Positions 30,001 to 38,600 of a DNA stretch of 64,000 nt are shown here, piece by piece. The stretch is from NCBI RefSeq assembly GCF_037478005.1, contig NZ_CP144164.1, positions 4,340,001-4,404,000 on the forward strand. Reading direction: 5' to 3'. A model generated the notes under the pieces. That model saw only the letters and a program-made list of their open reading frames with translations. It did not search any database and was not told the origin of the DNA. The stretch comes from Alteromonas sp. M12. GTDB lineage: Bacteria > Pseudomonadota > Gammaproteobacteria > Enterobacterales > Alteromonadaceae. The first letter of the stretch is position 1, and each line of letters starts with the position of its first letter. The translations under genes were made by a program, and so were the position numbers.

Positions 30001-30558
30001 ACGATTTAGTGAAATTTCGGACAGATAAATTTGTCCCGCAGACAGTTTTACACTTTGCTGGTAGTAGTCTCTATCGCTCTTGTTTTGCAAGTGAGCATCG
30101 CCTACCACTTTTATGCCACCGCCACTTCGTTCAACGCGCACTAACTCTTTGCCTTCATTGCCAATGCCGATAAAGCGCATTTGTTCGTACTCTGAATTAT
30201 TTTCAACAAAAGCTACAAAGATAGTTTCTAACCTTTGTTTCCATTGTTCATGAGTAGAACCATCTACTTCAGAATCTTGCACCATAGTATTGGCAAAACC
30301 TTCAATAGGAGGTGTACCAAACAAAAAGCGTAAGTCATTTCGATATTTGGAAAGGGATTGTTGTACCTGAGTGTCAATTCGACTATTTGTTACCCGCTGA
30401 TTCTCTTCAACTAAAGCCATAATAGTAGTATTAAGTTGAGTTTCGAAAATGATAATAGCGATAGAAATTATTGATACAAATAGAAAAAAGGTAGGTATAA
30501 ATAAGTTTTTCCCGCCATACCAAGATTTTATCTTGGGCAAACGTGGCTTTATTGACAT
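27061..30558 (-). CDS. Hybrid sensor histidine kinase (dCACHE-PAS-HisKA-HATPase-REC-Hpt)
   Basis: A 1165-residue membrane phosphorelay sensor. Two transmembrane helices at about 20-40 and 330-350 frame a periplasmic dCACHE-like sensor. A PAS domain (~370-480) is followed by HisKA with phospho-acceptor His520 (SHEMRTPLNG), a HATPase (DTGIGIAEENQ, GGTGLGLSIC) and a degenerate receiver-like stretch (~720-850). A canonical REC has Asp954 in LMDCQMP, and a C-terminal Hpt has His1106 in LSHSLKG. All elements for a full relay are present. ATG 30558 has GGAG 6 bases upstream; an alternative start 10 codons earlier is poor. It is 141 bases downstream of a REC-GGDEF gene that could receive the signal. 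The sensed ligand is unknown. Confidence 0.93.
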   Translation of the reverse strand: MSIKPRLPKIKSWYGGKNLFIPTFFLFVSIISIAIIIFETQLNTTIMALVEENQRVTNSRIDTQVQQSLSKYRNDLRFLFGTPPIEGFANTMVQDSEVDGSTHEQWKQRLETIFVAFVENNSEYEQMRFIGIGNEGKELVRVERSGGGIKVVGDAHLQNKSDRDYYQQSVKLSAGQIYLSEISLNREFGEIEFPYRPMLRLSIPVFNNQIERLGFLILNINASELLNSIQDLVDKPNQLILTDSNGFFLVHPNPELMYSKDLNPEASWDSYYNQKLDLGSQIDITRVKHYPTGEFYSSAKKLIISGDFNDGFLLSHILTPEAVISDLAMQRRTNVYAILFVVFIVIVIVLAVFQRGLRRSQELAEARAESEAIVNGSQDAIFGLTTDGRISSWNRAAKALFGLDFEQVEGRRVVELSLFPEVNFDELIHKLASGVSQQSLETCLQQDQNIKLLVSLSAILQDGVTFSGVAVITRDITSLKKADEKIRKVNAELEVKVARRTAQLEKASDVKSAFISNISHEMRTPLNGIIGTLNLIKKEPLSEQQLQYLDMTEVSVNSLSVLINDILDLSKIEAGKLDLDYKAFKPGKLIESLCGSMAVKAQEKGLEFILDSIDIKCESIISDPHRYSQILTNILNNAIKFTNQGHILVNAYSEQLDDNHCSLHFAVTDTGIGIAEENQKRLFSAFSQEDSAIASKYGGTGLGLSICKQLSKLLNGQVTFKSEKGKGSTFHFQVHIPNVNVTFKRPEKHLSGKLVSILVANQQLHQSLCNMVVKLGAKVMPDNEITGYLESNTELPAKLPDIFIVDQLDPRAQLLEHCWDAIEYANNSSAKVAMLYNTRDAKTMFKRLKPIYISKPVSISEFLLKYTDKKQTLADANSEQKKPKIAEVDLPVDSKLTGARVLVVDDNDINVEVAIGILKPTSVETVRAANGQQAIDKLLASAASGEIIHCVLMDCQMPILNGYEATAQIRNGEAGQLYIDVPIIAMTANAMLGERQKCLEAGMNDYVTKPISAEKLITKLTKWVLSVFKPKVKIINDSEDTEQSIAQAITSCVVWDKQGALTRLMNNQNLLNKICNIFLQSTGEKIAKLRGSVQSQSLEEICQLSHSLKGVCGDIGAMQLHETFGNIEIEAHKPNIAAIESLLVTMEQQYDTLVNLLEKHIEAAD

Positions 30559-30699
30559 TAAATACTCCGTAGAAAAAACTGCACCCAAAACCCTCTGTGC
30601 TTTTCAATAAATTGAAAGTTAACCAGATAGTAACTAATGATATAAAAGATTATGCGTAAATGACTTTAAACTTTAGTAGTTCGCTAAAAACAACGCAAG

Positions 30700-31623
30700 T
30701 TAACCGGTGAATTGATTCCGACCTTTTTGTTTTGCTAAATAAAGTGCTTTATCGGCATTTCGGATAATTTCATTGACTTTGTAAGATTCATTATTGCTTG
30801 TGCTATACAAACCAATACTTGCGGTAACGATTCCAAATGGTGACGCTTCGTGAGGCACCTTTAAATCCGCTATTTTTTGTAAAATAGTTTTCGCGATATG
30901 CTCAGCTCCAGCCCTATCGGTATCGGGCAAAAGGCATAGAAACTCTTCTCCGCCATAGCGAAATGACATGTCATTTGGACGATGTAAAACGTCTTTTAAA
31001 ACATTACTGACCGAAATTAGGCATTTGTCTCCACTAATATGCCCATAACTGTCGTTAAAGCGTTTAAACCAGTCGATATCCAGCATAAGGAGTGATAATG
31101 GAGACTCGGTGCGACTAGACTGAAGCATATACTTATTCAATACATCTTCGAGTAAATGTCGGTTGTATAGCCCGGTTAAACCGTCGGTAAATGACATTTT
31201 TCGCAGAAAGTCAGATTGTGCTTTTAAAGTAAGGTGAGCTTTCACGCGGTTTAACAGTGTAATACCATTAACCGGCTTGGAAACAAAATCGACTCCTCCA
31301 GCCTCCCAACATTTATTTTCATCGTTTTGACTTTTAACCGAGGTGATAAAAATAACTGGGATGTGTTGTAGATTTTGATTATTCTTAATTGTCCGACATG
31401 TTTCTAACCCCGAAATCCCAGGCATCACCACATCCAATAGAATCAAATCCGGTGTCTGGTGCTGGCAAAACTCTAACGCCTCTTCGCCAGAATGGACAAT
31501 TTTGGTATTATACAAGTTCGCCAATAAGTCAGCGATAACCATAGCATTGATGGGTTCATCATCGACAATTAAAACAAGTGCCTCTTGCAAGGTACCTTGC
31601 TGTACATAATGTTTCCCAATCAA
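30700..31623 (-). CDS. Response regulator with REC and GGDEF domains
   Basis: A two-component diguanylate cyclase of 307 residues. The REC domain (~15-130) has phospho-acceptor Asp64 in LILLDVVMPG and the conserved VSKPVNG lysine. The GGDEF domain (~140-305) has RYGGEEF (224-228), so it is active, with an RxxD site (RPND) upstream. Phosphorylation probably controls cyclic-di-GMP output. It lies just upstream of the hybrid kinase, the likely phosphodonor. An in-frame TAG precedes TTG 31623, so TTG is the first possible start. AAGG lies about 9 bases ahead of it. Confidence 0.9.
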   Translation of the reverse strand: MIGKHYVQQGTLQEALVLIVDDEPINAMVIADLLANLYNTKIVHSGEEALEFCQHQTPDLILLDVVMPGISGLETCRTIKNNQNLQHIPVIFITSVKSQNDENKCWEAGGVDFVSKPVNGITLLNRVKAHLTLKAQSDFLRKMSFTDGLTGLYNRHLLEDVLNKYMLQSSRTESPLSLLMLDIDWFKRFNDSYGHISGDKCLISVSNVLKDVLHRPNDMSFRYGGEEFLCLLPDTDRAGAEHIAKTILQKIADLKVPHEASPFGIVTASIGLYSTSNNESYKVNEIIRNADKALYLAKQKGRNQFTG

Positions 31624-32341
31624 CTACTTTGACCTTTTTAGTTATTTAGAAGGTTTATTTTTTACTTTTTGACGTCTTCTTTCGGACTCATTTAATGGCA
31701 TAAAAAAAGTAAAAATTACTTTTCCACCAATCAATCGGTAGACGATTGTTCAGCTAGCCATCAGAGTCATGAAAGGACGGAGTTACAACAAAAATTTCGA
31801 CTTTCTGATGATATCAAAAAATAGATTAAATTCCTTTGATTTTTCTCCATTTTGAAATGTCTTTAATCGTCCTCAATAAGGAGCTGATAAATAGCCGAAA
31901 GAACAAACTAATGTCTGATAAATAATTAACAATTTCAATAACCTAACCCCCTCATCACCAAGACAAATAAACGATAGAGCAGATTTTACTCACAATACAT
32001 CGGACCAAGGTGAATGCTTCTGACAATTGTTAAAAATGAATAAGAAAGAAGTAATAAAGCAATGCGTCGTGCTGATATAACAACTAGGTGCTTGTTTTTG
32101 ATTTCTAAAAAGCGACTTGGCTTAAATCAAAGGGAAAATGAATTACCCACAATATAGACGCCTATTAATTAATCAAAACTCATTAAACCTTTTGAATACA
32201 GCCGAATAAATTGAAATATCAGTCCTCTAGCGGTTGCATCATGTTTAAAATTCCACTAAGTTTTAGCATTCAGGTCTGCTCAGTGAATCAATCGATAGTA
32301 GATCAATAATTCGATTGTTCTTTATGCAGTAGGAGTGAACG
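31624..32341. other. 718-base intergenic region upstream of the sigma-factor cluster
   Basis: Long AT-rich space between divergent units. It must hold promoters for the REC-GGDEF gene and the sigma operon. A short palindrome, AAAAGTAA-AAA-TTACTTTT, lies at 31705-31723 and other AT-rich direct runs occur. A 28-codon frame near 31769 lacks a ribosome site. I see no RNA gene or mobile element. Its length suggests unusual regulation. Confidence 0.5.
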
Positions 32342-33064
32342 TTGGAGATGATTACGTCGGAGTATCTGGTGGACAGAATTGCCTCTGGCGAGACTCAAGC
32401 TGAGCAACAATTGGTTAATAAATATTGGAAAAGTCTATTTTTTATTTTGAAAAAACAGGCTGACGATGACGAATTAGCCAATGACATAGCCCAAGATACT
32501 TTCCTCATAGTTATCGACAACATTCGCAATGGTAAAATTGAAAATAGCTCAGCAGTCGGCGCCTATATTCGTCGGACCGGGCTTAATTTGTTGATAGCCC
32601 ATTTCCGCAAGGAGTCGCGGCGTAAAACCGAATATTCAGATTCAATCGACTTGGAATACCCAGACACGTCGAAATCCATTTTTAATTCACTCAATTCTGA
32701 AAAATTAGTACAAATTGTACAACAGGTTATTGATGAATTACCTGCCCAACGAGATCGAGATTTATTGTATCGTTATTTTGTCTATGGCCAATCCAAACAA
32801 CTAATTTGCGACGAGTTTGAATTGAGCCCAGCGCACTTTGACAGAGTGTTATACAGAGCGCGCGAAAGACTTAAAGATGTCATTCAACTTAAATTAGGTA
32901 TTGATCTAAATAAAACAACATTAACATCACTATTGAGCCTTGCCTTAGCCTGTCAAGTTTCAGTTTCTGCCCAGTCTTCTTCAATTGATAATTTTTTTCA
33001 CAATCAGGTGAGAGAAATCCAAATCCCGCAACACTTGGTTATTAACACCGACACGGAAGAATAG
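32342..33064 (+). CDS. ECF-like sigma-70 family factor with hydrophobic C-terminal tail
   Basis: Directs RNA polymerase to a small regulon. Region 2 is visible at about 20-95 (ELANDIAQDTFLIV, then AYIRRTGLNLLIAHFRKE). Region 4 covers about 125-180, with a helix-turn-helix in ICDEFELSPAHFDRVLYRARERLKDV. At 240 residues it is longer than a typical ECF factor because of about 55 extra residues. These include a hydrophobic stretch at 193-210 (TLTSLLSLALACQVSVSA), which could anchor it in the membrane. The start is TTG 32342, 6 bases after AGGAG; ATG 32348 is 12 bases away. It heads the cluster with the anti-sigma-like, peroxidase and CHAT genes and may regulate it. Confidence 0.82.
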   Translation: MEMITSEYLVDRIASGETQAEQQLVNKYWKSLFFILKKQADDDELANDIAQDTFLIVIDNIRNGKIENSSAVGAYIRRTGLNLLIAHFRKESRRKTEYSDSIDLEYPDTSKSIFNSLNSEKLVQIVQQVIDELPAQRDRDLLYRYFVYGQSKQLICDEFELSPAHFDRVLYRARERLKDVIQLKLGIDLNKTTLTSLLSLALACQVSVSAQSSSIDNFFHNQVREIQIPQHLVINTDTEE

Positions 33065-33126
33065 AACGGCCATTTGGGAAAACTATATAATTATGGTTTG
33101 TTGGCTGGAGAAAATAAGAGGTTCTA

Positions 33127-33774
33127 ATGACACCAATGGATCAAGCATATATCGAAAGACGTGATATCGCCAATCGCTATATGCAAGGCAAGCTCTGTGC
33201 AGAAGAATGTGAAGAATTTGAAATTTACCTAATGGAAAATCCTGACGTTGTAGACCAATTGCAGCTCGACTCGATGTTTATTAAAGCGTTACCGTTTTTA
33301 GCTCAAAGCCCGAAACAAAAACCAACGTTTTGGCAATTGTTGTTTGCGACACCTGCGCGCGCTAGCATAGGTACTCTTTGTGCCGGTGCTCTGCTGTTTT
33401 CGTTAGTTGTCAATTTTGAACATTTGGTCACGTCGAATAGTACGTTCTCTTCGCCTTCCATGGTTTACGTGTCTTCAGCAAGAGGCAACACCTCCAATGT
33501 TGATCAGACATTTTCTCTTAATGATGTCTCATCATCTGTTTCTCTAGTCCTTCAAGACGAGTTTGATGTTACTAAAACATATCAAATCAACATGTTTATT
33601 AACTCCTCATCGAGTCCAATCTATACCGCGTCCTACACCCCTAACACCGAAGGGGAAGTAGTCATATCGGTAGATAAAGAGATGTTGCAAGTTGGTTTGA
33701 TAGAAATTCAATATTCCCTTGATGAATCAAACAATAGAAATAAGAAATCGTTGGTAGTAGCAGTAAGAGATTAG
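33127..33774 (+). CDS. Single-pass anti-sigma-like membrane protein
   Basis: 215 residues. The N-terminal ~60 are cytoplasmic and resemble anti-sigma helical domains (RYMQGKLCAEECEEFEIYLMENPDVVDQL). One transmembrane helix lies at about 78-98, and a ~115-residue periplasmic part is predicted beta-rich. The Cys spacing is not a complete zinc-binding set, so it is not a ZAS-type factor. Its position directly after the sigma gene, and 2 bases before the peroxidase gene, supports a role in holding the sigma factor. AAGAGG lies 4-5 bases before ATG 33127. The pairing is inference from gene order. Confidence 0.7.
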   Translation: MTPMDQAYIERRDIANRYMQGKLCAEECEEFEIYLMENPDVVDQLQLDSMFIKALPFLAQSPKQKPTFWQLLFATPARASIGTLCAGALLFSLVVNFEHLVTSNSTFSSPSMVYVSSARGNTSNVDQTFSLNDVSSSVSLVLQDEFDVTKTYQINMFINSSSSPIYTASYTPNTEGEVVISVDKEMLQVGLIEIQYSLDESNNRNKKSLVVAVRD

Positions 33775-33776
33775 TT

Positions 33777-35042
33777 ATGTTGGATTTTAGTTTCACCCAC
33801 AAACTTAAAAAGATGTGGAATCCCGATTATTTGAGTGATCCTGTATTACTGCAAATTGCAGAAAAATTATTGGAAAATAACAATACAGTACCATCAAGTA
33901 ATCTTGATGCGGGAATGACTTATTTTGGGCAAATGATTGCTCACGATATTGCACCACATACCACCCCACCAGATCACCCAGTCAGAACGGTAAGCAATGA
34001 ATTGTTACTGGAAAGTCTATATGGTCAAAACAATAGTATTGTGAATGACAGATTTGAGTTGCGCCCAATACAATGGCAAGGGGTAAAAGGTTTCGACGTT
34101 GCAAGAGACGACAATGGTAAAGCGCGAATTCCCGAACACCGCAATGACATCAACGATATTATTTGTCAGCTACATGCATTCTGGCAGAATTTTCACAACC
34201 AATTAATAGAAGCTCCATATCATTTCGATTTTGAAAATGCTAAATGCCACACCATACTAACCTTTCAGTTTGTGACCATTGAATATTATCTAAAAAATCT
34301 TTTAGATCCGCATATTTTTGAGGTGTATTTTAATCAACAGGCAAAGCCTGAATTACCCTTCAAAACCGAGCAGCGCTTAGATTATTTTCACAATAGTGCA
34401 TTTCGTTTTGGTCACAGTATGGTGAGAAATAGTTACGCACTTAGGCGCTTTCAACCTGAAGTACCGTTGACCTCGTTGTTTGCATCTTCACAAAAAGTAC
34501 AAGATAAACACGTAATTCAATGGCGTCGTTTTTTTGGAGACAATCAAAAAGCCAATAAAATTGATCTGTCTTTATCAGATGCCATGTCAAAAATACGTTT
34601 TCCTTCTGACAATTCAGAAATGATCCGTATTATCTTTAAAAATATATTGGCTGGGCTAAACAAACAAATTCCATCTGGATACAACATTGTTAAAAAAATC
34701 AATGCTCAAGCCGAGCTAAACGACATTTTTCAAATGACTCCTCTGGAAAAATTGTCACCGCAATTTGATGGCATTGAAAAGCTCAATATCCAGAACTTGC
34801 CACTTTGGACATATATCCTGCAAGAAGCCGCTACCACTCAAAACGGAGAAAGGCTTGGTAAACTAGGGAGTATTCTAATTGCAGATGTATTACATGACGC
34901 TATCAATACTAAAGCCCTATCAATTTTCAAAAACGGTACTTATGATAAACGTCATGCATTGATGGTATTAGACGAAGTGAAAGATAAGTTACTCGACGAG
35001 AACAACAATGTAGACTTGCATAAACTTTTCAATGTGAACTAA
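33777..35042 (+). CDS. Animal-type haem peroxidase superfamily protein
   Basis: Probable haem peroxidase of the myeloperoxidase/cyclooxygenase superfamily, using peroxide to oxidise organic or halide substrates. Visible are distal His56 in GQMIAHD, catalytic-type Arg122 in EHRNDIND followed by QLHAFWQNFHN, and proximal His213 in FRFGHSMV. The C-terminal ERLGKLGSILIAD stretch is also typical. The 421 residues are short compared with usual bacterial members (500 or more). No signal peptide is seen, so it may be cytoplasmic, which is unusual for this family. ATG 33777 follows the previous stop after 2 bases, so the genes are translationally linked. Confidence 0.78.
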   Translation: MLDFSFTHKLKKMWNPDYLSDPVLLQIAEKLLENNNTVPSSNLDAGMTYFGQMIAHDIAPHTTPPDHPVRTVSNELLLESLYGQNNSIVNDRFELRPIQWQGVKGFDVARDDNGKARIPEHRNDINDIICQLHAFWQNFHNQLIEAPYHFDFENAKCHTILTFQFVTIEYYLKNLLDPHIFEVYFNQQAKPELPFKTEQRLDYFHNSAFRFGHSMVRNSYALRRFQPEVPLTSLFASSQKVQDKHVIQWRRFFGDNQKANKIDLSLSDAMSKIRFPSDNSEMIRIIFKNILAGLNKQIPSGYNIVKKINAQAELNDIFQMTPLEKLSPQFDGIEKLNIQNLPLWTYILQEAATTQNGERLGKLGSILIADVLHDAINTKALSIFKNGTYDKRHALMVLDEVKDKLLDENNNVDLHKLFNVN

Positions 35043-35051
35043 GGAAACTGT

Positions 35052-35531
35052 ATGCCCGACCAAATAATAAGAGAAATTACAGCTTTAGGCATAGAAGCGG
35101 TCGAACAATCTGGCGGAACTAAAACGCAGGAAGAAATAGTTTCACAAATTAGTCCTTGGTTTTTTGTTCCACAAAGAAGGTACTTTATTGAGATCAGTAA
35201 GAAAAAAATTGCTGATCTACTATATGTACAAGAAACGGCTGTCAATCAAGACGGTTCAAGTGCTAACGAATGGCCTGAGTTATTCAGATTAGCATCAGAC
35301 AACACCGTATTTGTATTAAATGAAGATAAAACGCAACTGGTCAATATAAACGATGGCATCTCAACCATTATGTTTGATGATTTAGAAGGGTGGCACATCA
35401 AAGAATGGACCAACTTTCTACCGGCGGATGACAATCCAGATAGCGATATTATTGCCCATGTGATTTGGCAAGATAAATACGGAAACATAGCTAAATCAAA
35501 ACACAGTTGGATAGTTTACCTTCTCGATTAA
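35052..35531 (+). CDS. Unknown 159-residue protein in the sigma-peroxidase-CHAT cluster
   Basis: A soluble protein with no signal peptide or membrane helix. The first ~70 residues are helical (QIIREITALGIEAVEQSGGTK, then FVPQRRYFIEISKKKIADLLY); the rest is beta-rich with several Trp (EGWHIKEWTNFLP). I do not recognise a domain. AAGGA lies 7 bases before ATG 35052, and the peroxidase stop is 9 bases upstream, so it is co-transcribed with it. A role as partner or inhibitor of the peroxidase or the CHAT protein is a guess from position. Confidence 0.7.
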   Translation: MPDQIIREITALGIEAVEQSGGTKTQEEIVSQISPWFFVPQRRYFIEISKKKIADLLYVQETAVNQDGSSANEWPELFRLASDNTVFVLNEDKTQLVNINDGISTIMFDDLEGWHIKEWTNFLPADDNPDSDIIAHVIWQDKYGNIAKSKHSWIVYLLD

Positions 35532-35549
35532 CCCGCATCGCTGACTAAA

Positions 35550-35574
35550 AGTGCCACTTCCTCAAGGTGGCACT
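35550..35574. terminator. Hairpin between the unknown gene and the CHAT gene
   Basis: AGTGCCAC pairs with GTGGCACT in an 8-bp stem, and inner TT/AA pairs may extend it around a bulged G. There is no U-run. It could partly separate CHAT expression from the upstream genes or act as an mRNA processing site. Confidence 0.45.
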
Positions 35575-35656
35575 AGCTCCAAGTTTCTTATCCCAAACAA
35601 AATTTATAGGTTACAATGTGCCATCCATTGTTAACCAAAGACGTGTTTTGCTAAAT

Positions 35657-38600
35657 ATGTTCCGTTTTTTGTCCTACAGTCTTATCTTGTTGTGTGCCAG
35701 TTTTACCTGTAGTGCAATGGAATCTACCGCATTAACAGTCAATCAAGTTGGCCATGCAGCACTATTGAAGTTGAGTCATGCCGACCAGCCTTTAGAAATT
35801 GAAATTTTCGTTAATAATCAATTGATTGAAAAAAAAGATATAGACAGCAAAGATACCGAGTATTTTAGCCTAATTCAGTTCCCACAAGCCGATACTGAAA
35901 CCAATAAAATTAGGGTGCTGGTAAATTATACTAAAATTTCTCCTAAAATCAGTTTGATAGAATTAGACAATACAGATTATTCTGCGTACCAAAACGTTAT
36001 CGATATTTTGGCTACTCCTGCACAAACGCAAACTAATCAGCCCTATTCAATTGTTTCGCAAATAACCAATAGTGATCTAAATAGCGACTTCTCCAGATGG
36101 ACGCTTCGCCGACTAATGGAAAATGCAAAGCAAGTTAAAAATGGCTCTCTTGGCTTTATTACTAGCTTTAATTTAAATCAATTCAGCGCCCAAGACATTA
36201 TTGCTCAATGCGCAGTTTGGACTTCATCTTTTGAGCCTGAGAGCCAAATAGATGACCCAGTCAAAACCCAAGTTGCCGCACAATTAGCTGCAACTCTGTA
36301 TGTTTATTCTAAACATCATGGCCAACTTAGTAATGATCAAACCGCGCTTCTAAACCAATCAAAATTTATTCAACATTGTGGAAGCATGTTTGCTGATATC
36401 GCCCATTCCCAACAAGCAGGTTTGGATCTGGATGTATACGCTAAAAATTTATATCAACAAGTACTCGAAGCACTATCTAAATCTCCTAATTGGCTGACGG
36501 CAGACATACTTCATCACCTTTGGTTCTATTACAATTTTGAAGACAAACATAACTTGGCATTAGAAACCGTTAAAAATGCGATTTCTAAAGCAGAAAATGC
36601 CCCTGAATATCGATTTTTAATGGCCGAACTCTATAGTAATGCTTTTTTATCTTCCTACCGAGAAGGCGCGTTTGCTCAAGCTCATAATTATTTAAATAAA
36701 GGGTTAAATATTATCAGTGATTCTAACAGCCCAGGTATTGCCCCCTTGTTATTTAGTAAAGGTTTTCTGCTTTTCCAAACAGGTGAATATGACACAGGTT
36801 CACGTTACTTTTCCAATACCATAAATCAGGTACAAAACACCTTGCCCAATCAGCAATGGGAACTTGCACGTTGTTTGAATTTAGGTCAGCAAGATTTAAT
36901 GATTGCAAGAGCCGCCGTTATGATAGGGGCGACAAGTCGAGAGGAAGGTGATTTTGATGGGGCCAATCAATGGTTAGAGTGCGCCGAGCATTTATTGAAG
37001 AACCAACAGGATTATTATCAAATTGTATTACAAGTCGAACTCGCAAAAACGGCAATTAAACAAAAAGAATTCACTAAAGCCCAAACACACTTAAACAATG
37101 TATTTAACGATCCAAGAACACTTCACACCACTCAAATTGATGCAAAAATCCTGAAATTCAAAATAGACAATGTGTATTTAGCTAAGCCGATTGATAAAGA
37201 TGAGCTTCAAGAGTTAGCAGCACTATTAGATTACGACAGTTTTTATAACGAAGATATTATTGATATTGAAAACAAAACCTACCCCATTAAACAGATCGAA
37301 GTATTTACGTTATTAGTTCAAATAAGTCAGCAAGAAAAATCTTTTAAGTGGGTTGATATTTTTGCTGAGAAGGCGATGTCATTAATAGAAAAGAGTCGAT
37401 TAACCGTAGCCAATCCGCAAGCTTGGAATGCGGCTAGATTTAGTTTTATTAATACCTATATTACCTCGTTATTAGATAATGAGCGCATTAAAAATCAACC
37501 TCGTCATCACTACGCTAGACTTTTCGAAGTTTTGGAAAAGTACTATTCAGTTGACCCAAAACAAGAGAGAAACCTGTTTTCTATCGATGAAGTTGCGAGT
37601 GAAAATGAGGCGCAAATTCAACTTTTGTACAATATTTGGTTAGCAGAAGAAAAACAGATGTTGTTAAGCGACTCATCAAGCGAAAAACTCCGATTAGTTG
37701 AAGCAAGAGATGATTATCTAGCTAGAGTATTGAACGAACAAAATCACGATTCGAAAATTGCTAATATATCCTTAGATGCATTTCAACAATCGTTGCCATC
37801 AGATCAAATGTTGGTTAGATATTTTTCTGATGGACACACCATGTTTTCACTTAACGTCACACACAACGATATATCGGTTCAAAAAATAGCAAAAGTGGCA
37901 GAGATTGCGGAGATGGTAAAAAACTACGTTCACGGCACATATGCTTCTAGCAAACCATGGTTGAACACACAGTTTCGGGATATTTCTTTACTGCCAGTTG
38001 ATGTCATTGAACAGCAAAAAATAACTAAAATTTTGATTATTCCCGATGAAAGTTTACATAAGATGCCGTTCTCTATGTGGAATACTGCCACAACAGCAGA
38101 AAGCTACAAACCATTAGTTGAAACCTCACAATCGGTTTTTATTACATCTGCCACTTCATATTTTGAGCAGACATTTTCAACTGACGCTGAGAACTTTGAA
38201 ATTTCCATTTTTGCAAACCCTGATTTCACTGCACAGGTGAATGACATTACACCTGGATCCATATCTGAACGTTTAACATTAGCGGCTTTACCAGGCACGC
38301 TTAAAGAAGCAAAGTACGTAGCTAATTTATTTGCTGGTCACCAAATAAATAAAGGCTTTGCCGAAAATGCGACTAGTCAATTTTTAATGTCTAAAAAAGT
38401 TCGTAATTCAAACATTCTGCATATTGGAACACACGGCTATTTCGATAAAAAATTACCGGATATTGTTGGCGTATTAACCGCTGGAGAGAATATTAAAGGT
38501 AATTTAACCCCTGGATTTTTAAGCTTAAATCAATTGCTAAGTAAACCTGTATCTGCTGATTTAGTGTTTATTAGCGGCTGCGAAACTATGGTTGGGAAAA

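Noticed and set aside
31769..31855. 28-codon frame in the long intergenic region
   Set aside because: Begins with ATG but has no ribosome site and no other support.
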